From Gallionellaceae bacterium (GTDB lineage Bacteria; Pseudomonadota; Gammaproteobacteria; Burkholderiales; Gallionellaceae): a stretch of 5,439 nucleotides of DNA. The stretch is taken from positions 1 to 5,439 of the forward strand of contig JAKFXW010000036.1 in the NCBI GenBank assembly GCA_021731185.1, read 5' to 3'. The notes beneath the pieces were generated by a model. The model did no database searches and was not told the origin of the DNA. It saw only the letters and a program-made list of their open reading frames with translations. Positions 1 through 4,591 of this stretch are shown here, one piece after another. The translations under genes and the position numbers were made by a program. Numbering within the stretch: the first letter of the stretch is position 1; every line of letters starts with the position of its first letter.

Positions 1-829
1 GAATATCAAGATACGGCAATATCTTTCCCGCCGCCATGAGCGGGATCACTTCATCCACATGCGGATAAGGATAAACGTAATGCAAGCGTATCCACGGGCT
101 CTGCTTTTTCGCACCACTGCCCGTTACACTGAGCTCACCCATTGCCTGCACCAGCTCTGTCATGCGCGTCTTAAGCGGCCTGCCATTCCAAAATCCAGTA
201 CGATATTTCACATCCACACCATACGCGCTGGTGTCTTGCGAAATAACCAACAGCTCTTTCACCCCCGCGTTAAGCAGGTTCTGCGCTTCTTGCATGACAT
301 CACCTACTGGTCGACTGACCAAGTCTCCGCGCATCGAAGGAATAATACAAAAGGTGCAGCGATGATTACAGCCTTCTGAAATTTTCACGTACGCAAAATG
401 TTTCGGCGTTAAACGTATGCCCTGCGGTGGCACTAAATCACTATAGGGATCATGCAATCTCGGTAGATGAGCATGGACTGCTGCCATCACTTCGTCGGTC
501 GCATGGGGACCAGTTACTGCCAGCACCTTGGGGTGCGTTTTTTTCACGATGTCGCCTTTAGCACCGAGGCAGCCCGTCACCACCACTTTGCCATTTTCAG
601 CCAGTGCCTCACCAATCGCATCCAGCGATTCTTCCACCGCGCTATCGATAAAACCGCAGGTGTTGACCACCACCAAATCTGAATCGGCATAGCTGGGCGA
701 AATAATATAACCCTCAGCGCGCAAGCGTGTGAGGATGTGCTCGGAATCTACCGTGGCCTTGGGACAGCCCAGTGATACGAATCCTATGCGAGGTGCTGTG
801 TTTTGTTTGTTCAATTTACGAACCTTCAT
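1..829 (-). CDS. rimO: Ribosomal protein S12 methylthiotransferase RimO, 3' end cut off by the window edge
   Basis: RimO is a cytoplasmic radical-SAM enzyme that adds a methylthio group to the conserved aspartate of ribosomal protein S12. The frame stays open from ATG 829 to the window edge, giving 276 residues of a family usually about 440 long, so the end of the radical-SAM domain and the TRAM domain lie outside. Residues about 15-125 form the MTTase N-terminal domain, with its three cluster cysteines in LGCPK (C22), NTCGF (C58) and TGCLG (C87). The radical-SAM signature EGCNHRCTFC gives C154, C158 and C161 and is followed by IPSMRG. The visible end matches the RimO pattern HYVYPYPHVDEVIP...GKILPYLDI. 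The start places the first cluster cysteine at the usual depth; no good Shine-Dalgarno sequence is visible. Assignment to RimO rather than MiaB rests on LGCPK-xxVDSE and the YPYP segment. Confidence 0.96.
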   Translation of the reverse strand, partial: MKVRKLNKQNTAPRIGFVSLGCPKATVDSEHILTRLRAEGYIISPSYADSDLVVVNTCGFIDSAVEESLDAIGEALAENGKVVVTGCLGAKGDIVKKTHPKVLAVTGPHATDEVMAAVHAHLPRLHDPYSDLVPPQGIRLTPKHFAYVKISEGCNHRCTFCIIPSMRGDLVSRPVGDVMQEAQNLLNAGVKELLVISQDTSAYGVDVKYRTGFWNGRPLKTRMTELVQAMGELSVTGSGAKKQSPWIRLHYVYPYPHVDEVIPLMAAGKILPYLDI

Positions 830-863
830 TACATTCAAATTTAATTAACTGAGTACATTTCTC

Positions 864-1040
864 AAAATGCATAGTTCGCTCAAATGCCCCACAAGGGGAC
901 ACCGATCCGCTACGAGCAAAAACGGCTCGTGCGGAATCGTCAGCAAGGCGCGGAAAAAGTTTCGCGGCGCCGCATATGCTTTATATGTAAGCAAGAAACT
1001 TTTTCTTGCAACGCAGCAGTTGGGATGAAATATGCATTTT
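864..1040. repeat. MITE-like structured intergenic element with terminal inverted repeats
   Basis: This element fills most of the 214-bp gap between the ZIP gene and rimO, and I see no gene in it. Its ends are a 14-bp inverted pair, 864-877 and 1027-1040, matching at 13 of 14 positions around TATGCATTTT, with weaker similarity continuing inward. Inside are several palindromes: CCCC-ACAA-GGGG (887-898); a 14-bp stem with two single-base bulges (903-939, 7-nt loop); an exact 11-bp inverted pair, 953-963 with 995-1005, around a perfect 10-bp palindrome at 964-973; and an alternative 8-bp hairpin at 991-1009. No convincing target-site duplication is visible. The right end stops 3 bp short of the ZIP stop codon. 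That it is a mobile or dispersed repeat is inference from architecture, as only one copy is in the window. Confidence 0.6.
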
Positions 1041-1043
1041 TAT

Positions 1044-1823
1044 TTAGTGTGCCGCGAGTGTTCCTACCAGTGCCACGGTTCCTACACCCAGTGCAATTAA
1101 TACCACCTGTTGCAGGGTATCTTGCAGTTTTGCGCGCTTATGCAAACCCGGAATTAAATCCGCCACTGCCACATAAATCATGCTGGCAGCGGCTAAGCCG
1201 AGCAAGGTTGGTATCCAATTCTGCATGGATTGTAATGTGTAATATCCTAAAATCCCGCCCGCCACCGAAGCAAAACTTGAAATAATGTTCAATTGAAATG
1301 CGTGCAATTTGCTGTATCCAGAATGCAGCAAAATTACAAAATCACCTACTTCCTGTGGTACTTCATGCGCGATAATCGCCAGCGCAGTGACCATGCCCAG
1401 ATGCACATCAATCAAAAAAGCAGCGGCGATAATGATGCCATCGACAAAGTTATGAAAGGTATCACCCAGCATAATCATCATGCCGCTACGGCCGTGATCG
1501 TGCGTTTTCTCCGAGGCTAATAATTCGTGCGCTTCGCAATGCTCATGGTGGCAGTGTCGCCACAACACCAGTTTTTCTAAAACAAAAAATAGCAAAATGC
1601 CAAATAGCACCGTTGCGCTTAATGCGGTTATATTTTTTGTGAGCGTCATTGCCTCCGGCAAAATATTCAAAAACACAGCGCCCAACAACGCACCTATGGC
1701 ATAACTAACCATACCATTGAGATAGTGATGGGTGCGCCCATTCAGTGAGAATGCCGCTGCGCACAACACACTCAACACACCTCCCAATGCGGTGGCTGCA
1801 ATAATCCAGGCCAAAGTGGTCAT
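1044..1823 (-). CDS. ZIP-family divalent metal transporter (LIV-1-like)
   Basis: This 259-residue inner-membrane protein probably imports zinc or another divalent metal. Hydrophobic segments lie near residues 4-26, 37-58, 66-86, 115-140, 143-167, 176-197, 203-226 and 236-256, fitting the eight-helix ZIP fold. The two metal-site helices are clear: HNFVDG at 124-129 and HEVPQEVGD at 153-161. The latter is the HExPxExGD form typical of LIV-1/KE4 transporters. Between helices 3 and 4 is a histidine- and cysteine-rich loop (HCHHEHC at 90-96, then HDHG at 108-111), the usual place for a metal-sensing loop in this family. ATG 1823 is preceded in frame by a stop two codons upstream, so it is the earliest ATG; the Shine-Dalgarno sequence is weak. 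An extended -10 promoter lies about 65 bp upstream. Metal specificity cannot be read from the sequence. Confidence 0.92.
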   Translation of the reverse strand: MTTLAWIIAATALGGVLSVLCAAAFSLNGRTHHYLNGMVSYAIGALLGAVFLNILPEAMTLTKNITALSATVLFGILLFFVLEKLVLWRHCHHEHCEAHELLASEKTHDHGRSGMMIMLGDTFHNFVDGIIIAAAFLIDVHLGMVTALAIIAHEVPQEVGDFVILLHSGYSKLHAFQLNIISSFASVAGGILGYYTLQSMQNWIPTLLGLAAASMIYVAVADLIPGLHKRAKLQDTLQQVVLIALGVGTVALVGTLAAH

Positions 1824-1886
1824 AACTTAATCGGCATACTCATGGAGTAACATTTTGAAGATCGAGGCAATATAGAAAAGGGGCGG

Positions 1887-1915
1887 ATTATAGCAAAAGT
1901 CTCCGCGCATCCACG
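1887..1915 (-). promoter_or_regulatory. Extended -10 promoter for the ZIP transporter gene
   Basis: The minus strand reads TGCTATAAT (1887-1895), a perfect -10 hexamer with the TGn extension. The hexamer 17 bp upstream (1910-1915, CGTGGA) is a poor -35, consistent with reliance on the extended -10. Transcription would start near 1879, giving a leader of about 55 nt before ATG 1823. The same promoter occurs in the right repeat copy. Confidence 0.7.
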
Positions 1916-1921
1916 GTGATG

Positions 1922-1945
1922 ATTTGAACGGTAATTTGAACGGGT
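1922..1945. repeat. 12-bp tandem duplication inside the left repeat copy
   Basis: Two adjacent 12-bp units, ATTTGAACGGTA and ATTTGAACGGGT, agree at 10 of 12 positions. The right repeat copy has only one degenerate unit at this place, which explains the 12-bp length difference between the copies. Replication slippage is the likely cause. Confidence 0.7.
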
Positions 1946-1985
1946 TACACTTCCCTAAACGTATCGCGTACAGCATGCGGTGCTT

Positions 1986-2024
1986 ATAAACAAAAACGCC
2001 CCACGGCTTAAAACCGAGAGGCGT
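1986..2024 (-). terminator. Intrinsic terminator after the toxin-antitoxin operon
   Basis: On the minus strand ACGCCTCTCGG (2024-2014) pairs with CCGTGGGGCGT (2006-1996) across a 7-nt loop. That is eleven positions with one U-G wobble and one U-U mismatch. It is followed at once by TTTTTGTTTATAA, giving the hairpin plus U-tract of a Rho-independent terminator. It lies about 55 bp past the toxin stop codon and is identical in the other repeat copy. Confidence 0.85.
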
Positions 2025-2078
2025 ATTTGCAATGCGGAAATACAGAAAACTGTGCTTAATCTTTGCTTCTTGTATCGT

Positions 2079-2375
2079 TCATTTCGTCCGTTGCTGCCAC
2101 ACCGCCGGATTGCGGGCACTATGGAATACGGCCAGCACAACAATGTTCTGATGCCGCTCTCGAAAATAGACACAATAGGGAAATCGTCGTGCGACGGCCT
2201 TGCGCACGTCACGAAATAAAATTAGGAATTGTTCAGGGTTGCTGGCGATGCGCTGGATCAAGCCTTCTATTTCAACGAGGAATTCCAACCCTAGCCCAGC
2301 GCGCTCTTTCTCATACCAATCGCCCGCTTCATCAAATTCACGTCTTGCCTGCCACCGGAAAATAACCGGGCGCAT
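2079..2375 (-). CDS. RelE/ParE-family toxin of a type II toxin-antitoxin module
   Basis: This 98-residue protein has the size and pattern of the RelE/ParE (plasmid stabilisation) toxins. The N-terminal helix-rich part (FRWQARREFDEAGDWYEKE, 6-24, then GLGLEFLVEIE) is followed by the conserved strand segment RRFPYCVYFR (63-72). A final strand ends in HSARNP followed by W93, the usual C-terminal motif. The start ATG overlaps the antitoxin stop by one base (TAATG) and has no Shine-Dalgarno sequence of its own, so translation is probably coupled. Members of this family either cut mRNA at the ribosome (RelE) or poison gyrase (ParE); the sequence does not settle which applies. The reading frame is intact, with no sign of decay. 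Confidence 0.93.
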   Translation of the reverse strand: MRPVIFRWQARREFDEAGDWYEKERAGLGLEFLVEIEGLIQRIASNPEQFLILFRDVRKAVARRFPYCVYFRERHQNIVVLAVFHSARNPAVWQQRTK

Positions 2376-2605
2376 TAGCGTTGCCAGCGTGTTTGTGCTT
2401 CAGACTTAATGGTTTCCCAAGCGGTTGTTTCGCCCGGAGCAGCGTCATCCTCAGCAAGGCGACGGTCGAGCTCGGCTTTTTCTGCCGCGCTGGGTGGCAA
2501 TAGCCCCGCTTCAATAGCGACCGAATCCCAAATGTCTTGTACCAGTTCGATTCGATCAGCGACGCTCATATTGTCTATGCCGAGTGCGTGCAGTGCTTGT
2601 CCCAT
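2375..2605 (-). CDS. Antitoxin, addiction-module component family (PF09720/TIGR02574 type)
   Basis: This 76-residue acidic protein is encoded just before the toxin, the usual order for type II modules. The N-terminal stretch MSVADRIELVQDIWDSVA (13-30) matches the hallmark of the unstable antitoxin family often paired with RelE/ParE toxins. The C-terminal part (AELDRRLAEDD and then WETIK) is the segment that in this family wraps the toxin. ATG 2605 is chosen because a strong Shine-Dalgarno AGGAGA lies 5 nt upstream; the Met at residue 13 lacks one. The antitoxin would neutralise the toxin by direct binding and may help repress the operon, but no clear operator palindrome is visible in the leader. 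Confidence 0.93.
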   Translation of the reverse strand: MGQALHALGIDNMSVADRIELVQDIWDSVAIEAGLLPPSAAEKAELDRRLAEDDAAPGETTAWETIKSEAQTRWQR

Positions 2606-2610
2606 GATGT

Positions 2611-2616
2611 TCTCCT
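2611..2616 (-). promoter_or_regulatory. Ribosome binding site of the antitoxin gene
   Basis: AGGAGA on the minus strand, 5 nt before ATG 2605. It fixes the antitoxin start and is the only strong ribosome binding site in the toxin-antitoxin operon, so the toxin depends on coupling. Confidence 0.8.
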
Positions 2617-2667
2617 ATGTTGCGATTTATTCTACAACAAAGATTGTGTGGTAAAAAGCTGTTGCGG

Positions 2668-2696
2668 ATTATAGCAAAAGTCTCCGCGCATCCACT
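2668..2696 (-). promoter_or_regulatory. Extended -10 promoter for the toxin-antitoxin operon
   Basis: TGCTATAAT on the minus strand (2668-2676), identical to the promoter in the left repeat copy and likewise lacking a good -35. A start near 2660 would give a 55-nt leader before ATG 2605, almost the same spacing as promoter to ATG at the ZIP gene. Confidence 0.65.
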
Positions 2697-2754
2697 GTGA
2701 TGATTTAAGGGGGTTAAACTTCCCTAGGCGTATCGCATACAGCATATGGTGCTT

Positions 2755-2793
2755 ATAAACAAAAACGCCCCACGGCTTAAAACCGAGAGGCGT
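2755..2793 (-). terminator. Intrinsic terminator at the end of the GTPase/roadblock operon
   Basis: This is the same hairpin and U-tract as in the left copy: an 11-position stem formed by 2793-2783 with 2775-2765, followed by TTTTTGTTTATAA on the minus strand. It lies about 80 bp past the stop codon of the second roadblock gene and would end transcripts from the cluster on the right. Confidence 0.85.
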
Positions 2794-2871
2794 ATTTGCA
2801 ATGCGGAAATACAAAAAACTGCGCTTAAACTTTTTTGAGTGCTTAAATTTTTAGAATTTAGCTACTCCAGT

Positions 2872-3228
2872 TTAAACAGCTAGACCCTTTTCAATTTCTG
2901 AAAGCTTGTGCCGCGCCATTGCCAAGTTTGACTTGCTTTTATCCAATATCACATAAATGAACAACGCAGTCTTGTGCATGCGAATCATATGATAGTGGTT
3001 CCCTAAAGTAATCAGAATATCTTCAATGCTGTCTTTCAAGCCCAGCGCAGCCATCACTTTTAATTTGGCACGCACTACTTCGGTATTACCTGCACCCGCC
3101 AAATCTAAATCTACGCCACCACCACCCACCTTACCCAGCACCATACCGCTAGCAACATCAACCAAGCAAGTACCCGTTGCGCCATCAATTTTCATTACTT
3201 CAGCCAAGCTTTCATTTACATTTGCCAT
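2872..3228 (-). CDS. Roadblock/LC7-like protein, second one of the GTPase operon
   Basis: This 118-residue soluble protein resembles the compact roadblock-like proteins found with bacterial small GTPases. Recognisable segments are IDGATG (14-19), LVDVASGMVLG (22-32), GAGNTEVVRAKL (45-56), SIEDILITLG (67-76), YHMIR (79-83) and a final LFIYVILDK followed by the helix NLAMARHKLSEIE (101-113). Such proteins usually dimerise and act as partners or regulators of the GTPase. The start is ATG 3228, with AAAGGAG 8 nt upstream. A longer in-frame start at 3375 would add 49 residues of low-complexity, family-unlike sequence and is rejected. It is separated from the first roadblock gene by 200 nt, unlike the 3-nt gap between that gene and the GTPase gene, so it may have extra regulation. 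The terminator at 2755-2793 follows it. Confidence 0.78.
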   Translation of the reverse strand: MANVNESLAEVMKIDGATGTCLVDVASGMVLGKVGGGGVDLDLAGAGNTEVVRAKLKVMAALGLKDSIEDILITLGNHYHMIRMHKTALFIYVILDKSKSNLAMARHKLSEIEKGLAV

Positions 3229-3428
3229 GCCATTCTCTCCTTTAAGTAAATCACGTCTATTAGTGTAATTGCGAGAAATGACGCCGTTCCTCGCAAGGGT
3301 TAAATCAGTATTAAATGATTGGGTTTGATTTTCTGAATTTTTGTAATGCGTGGGAGCATCAAAAATGTGCGGCAATATATCGTGTCGTGTGACAACCTCA
3401 TCTTTCTATAGTAAAACTATAATAAATT
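3229..3428 (-). other. 200-nt gap between the two roadblock genes, with small inverted repeats
   Basis: This AT-rich gap contains no supportable gene. A 7-bp inverted pair TTGCGAG/CTCGCAA (3269-3275 and 3290-3296, 14 nt apart) lies about 40 nt before the second roadblock start. Just after the first roadblock gene, CTATA/TATAG (3406-3410 and 3416-3420) forms a small AT-rich hairpin. I found no promoter with two good hexamers; TTGTCA (about 3391-3396, minus strand) is a fair -35 without a properly spaced -10. Confidence 0.4.
3237..3243 (-). promoter_or_regulatory. Ribosome binding site that decides the start of the second roadblock gene
   Basis: AAAGGAG on the minus strand, 8 nt before ATG 3228. 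It is the best Shine-Dalgarno match in the cluster and is the main reason to prefer this start over the upstream in-frame ATG at 3375. Confidence 0.8.
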
Positions 3429-3830
3429 TTATTTTACGCTTGTCAATTTCTCACTGATCTGCGTGGCGGCTTGTCGGCACGCCCATAATAAATGGCCAAA
3501 TACCATGGCATCGTTAGCCACCACAGTCATAATCAGGCCATCTTCAGAATTGGGAATGTTGAGCATTAATACCTTGCCTTCAGCCGCCTCAATCACCACG
3601 TCATGGCATTTCTTTAGATTGGCTGCGTTAACAATTTCTGCACCTAGCGCGTGCATAGAGCTGGTCATCGCGGCCAAGCGCTCTTCTTCAATCGCACTCC
3701 TAATCGCGGCCAAATTGAATCCATCTGCACTAGCTATCAATGCAGCCAGTATGCCCTTATTATCAGCGTGCAACTTGTCCAAGTATTCCTGGCAAACAGC
3801 TGCCACGGCCTGTTGTTTTTTTCTATTCAT
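3429..3830 (-). CDS. Roadblock/LC7 domain protein, probable partner of the small GTPase
   Basis: This 133-residue protein has the standard bacterial roadblock/LC7 pattern. A first helix (8-22) leads into strand GILAALIASADGF (26-38). Next come the long helix EERLAAMTSSMHALGAEIV (49-67), the strand pair DVVIEAAEGKVLMLNIPN (77-94) and GLIMTVVAND (98-107), and a final helix GHLLWACRQAATQI (112-125). Proteins of this fold dimerise and bind small GTPases, as MglB does with MglA in Myxococcus and CvnB-type proteins do in actinomycetes. ATG 3830 starts 3 nt after the GTPase stop, so the two are surely co-transcribed and probably translationally coupled; a GGAG lies inside the end of the GTPase gene. 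Whether this protein activates GTP hydrolysis, as MglB does, cannot be told from the sequence. Confidence 0.88.
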   Translation of the reverse strand: MNRKKQQAVAAVCQEYLDKLHADNKGILAALIASADGFNLAAIRSAIEEERLAAMTSSMHALGAEIVNAANLKKCHDVVIEAAEGKVLMLNIPNSEDGLIMTVVANDAMVFGHLLWACRQAATQISEKLTSVK

Positions 3831-3833
3831 AAT

Positions 3834-4364
3834 TTATCTAATCTCCAATACACTCAGTAATGAATCCACCAATAACAGGACATCGTCTTTCTTACGTACA
3901 TCCACCTCAAATAGCGGCAACACCATATTGCGCGATGCCATCACCTCGTAATATGCTTCAATGCTGGGGCTTTTAGGCACGCTCGGTTTGTTGCTAACCC
4001 CAATCACCGCACCCGTCTCTGCGATCAACGGCCCGAAACCATCGAGGAATTTATTTAAATCCAGCAAAGGTGCAGGCCTGGCATTGTCCAGCAGAATAAT
4101 TAAACCCAGCGCGCCGCGTGACAATATTTTCCACATGAAGTCAAAACGCTCTTGCCCCGGCGTGCCATAAATGCGTAATTGATCGCCGCCATCCAAAGTA
4201 ATCTGACCATAGTCCATCGCAACTGTAGTGGTGGCCTTTTGGCTTTGCACAATGTCAGAATTTTTAACATCGGTGCTGACCACGCCAATTTCGCTGACCG
4301 TGCCAATCGCCGTGGTTTTACCCGCGCCCATGGGGCCAGTAATTAAAATTTTATATTCAGCCAT
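3834..4364 (-). CDS. Ras-like small GTPase of the CvnD/MglA (COG2229) type with an altered G4 motif
   Basis: This 176-residue cytoplasmic protein is likely a nucleotide-dependent switch controlled by the roadblock proteins encoded after it. The P-loop is GPMGAGKTT (10-18). A conserved switch-I region follows (TTTVAMDYG, 45-53). The G3 region is IYGTPGQERF (65-74), keeping the catalytic-type Q71 but with G67 where Ras has the aspartate of DTAGQ; GTPGQ is usual in this bacterial family. FMWKILSRGALG (76-87) and LLDNARP (91-97) are also typical. The G4 site reads SNKPS (124-128), so the aspartate of NKxD that reads guanine is replaced by S128. DVRKKDD (155-161) corresponds to the G5 region. The length is normal for the family. 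ATG 4364 has an AGGAC-like Shine-Dalgarno sequence 8 nt upstream. Family membership is secure; the cellular process is unknown. Confidence 0.9.
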   Translation of the reverse strand: MAEYKILITGPMGAGKTTAIGTVSEIGVVSTDVKNSDIVQSQKATTTVAMDYGQITLDGGDQLRIYGTPGQERFDFMWKILSRGALGLIILLDNARPAPLLDLNKFLDGFGPLIAETGAVIGVSNKPSVPKSPSIEAYYEVMASRNMVLPLFEVDVRKKDDVLLLVDSLLSVLEIR

Positions 4365-4409
4365 GATTCAGTCCTATTTCAATAAAAATTGTGCCCGTCA
4401 GTGCCTATA

Positions 4410-4556
4410 ATTCCAATTCTAATTTATTAAGCCATCAATCTTGCTCCCTCATCCCGACCCTTCTCCCGGGGGGAGAAGGGCTTGTCTTCCCTCTCCCTCC
4501 GGGAGAGGGATCGAAGGTGAGGGAACAATCTGGCATTATTAAATTAGAATTAGAAT
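4410..4556. repeat. MITE-like palindromic element with 17-bp terminal inverted repeats
   Basis: A 147-bp element occupies most of the gap between the unrecognised gene and the GTPase gene. Its ends (4410-4426 and 4540-4556) are inverted repeats matching at 16 of 17 positions. A second nested, imperfect pair follows inside (CTCCCTCATC near 4444-4453 against GGTGAGGGA near 4516-4524). The centre has two adjacent hairpins of related sequence: a perfect 10-bp stem CCCTTCTCCC/GGGAGAAGGG with loop GGG (4458-4480), and a perfect 10-bp stem TCCCTCTCCC/GGGAGAGGGA with loop TCC (4488-4510). The whole could fold like a cloverleaf. CCCTC/GGGAG-rich palindromes of this kind are a known class of dispersed intergenic repeat in proteobacteria; the family name is not known to me. 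No coding function is supported. Confidence 0.8.
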
Positions 4557-4591
4557 AAAGGCTCATGTCTTGATTAAATGTACTCAGGAAT

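Larger units (their letters stand above)
1883..2059 (-). repeat. Left copy of a direct repeat carrying a terminator and a promoter
   Basis: This 177-bp stretch matches 2664-2828 in the same orientation. The first 32 bp, containing the -10 region, are identical, and so is a 66-bp block (1979-2044) containing the terminator. The middle carries scattered substitutions and a 12-bp length difference. Read on the minus strand it holds a terminator, then about 90 bp, then a promoter. It lies between the toxin gene, which ends 19 bp away, and the ZIP gene, so it can end the first and start the second. Confidence 0.93.
2664..2828 (-). repeat. Right copy of the direct repeat carrying a terminator and a promoter
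   Basis: This is the partner of 1883-2059 in the same orientation, about 165 bp long, with roughly eight substitutions and one 12-bp gap. It sits between the end of the second roadblock gene and the antitoxin gene. Its terminator half faces the GTPase operon and its promoter half faces the toxin-antitoxin operon. Together the copies bracket an interval of about 604 bp (2060-2663) that contains only the toxin-antitoxin module. Confidence 0.93.

Noticed and set aside
59..379. Plus-strand ORFs over rimO, and likewise those over the ZIP, GTPase and roadblock genes.
   Set aside because: They are antisense shadows of well-supported minus-strand genes, with no family resemblance and no ribosome binding sites.
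850..860. The sequence TGAGTACATTT, which recurs inverted at 4576-4586 near the other palindromic element.
   Set aside because: An 11-12 bp shared word between two places in 5.4 kb is expected by chance, and the neighbouring sequences do not match.
838..865. A possible rimO promoter, TTGAGA (860-865) and TAAATT (838-843), with 16-bp spacing on the minus strand.
   Set aside because: The start of transcription would fall almost on the rimO ATG, the -10 is only a partial match, and AT-rich sequence gives such hits easily.
886..1040. A CRISPR array or tRNA-like gene within the hairpin-rich gap.
   Set aside because: There are no regularly spaced direct repeats, and no tRNA cloverleaf with conserved T-arm or D-arm bases could be found.
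2632..2814. A 60-codon minus-strand ORF over the right repeat copy, with a similar open frame in the left copy and an in-frame 12-bp difference.
   Set aside because: It spans the terminator hairpin and the -10 promoter, has no ATG or ribosome binding site at its head, and the 12-bp difference is explained by a tandem duplication. The shared open frame follows from the recent duplication.
3229..3375. An N-terminal extension of the second roadblock protein starting at ATG 3375.
   Set aside because: The extra 49 residues do not look like part of the family, no ribosome binding site precedes 3375, and ATG 3228 has a strong AAAGGAG at the right distance.
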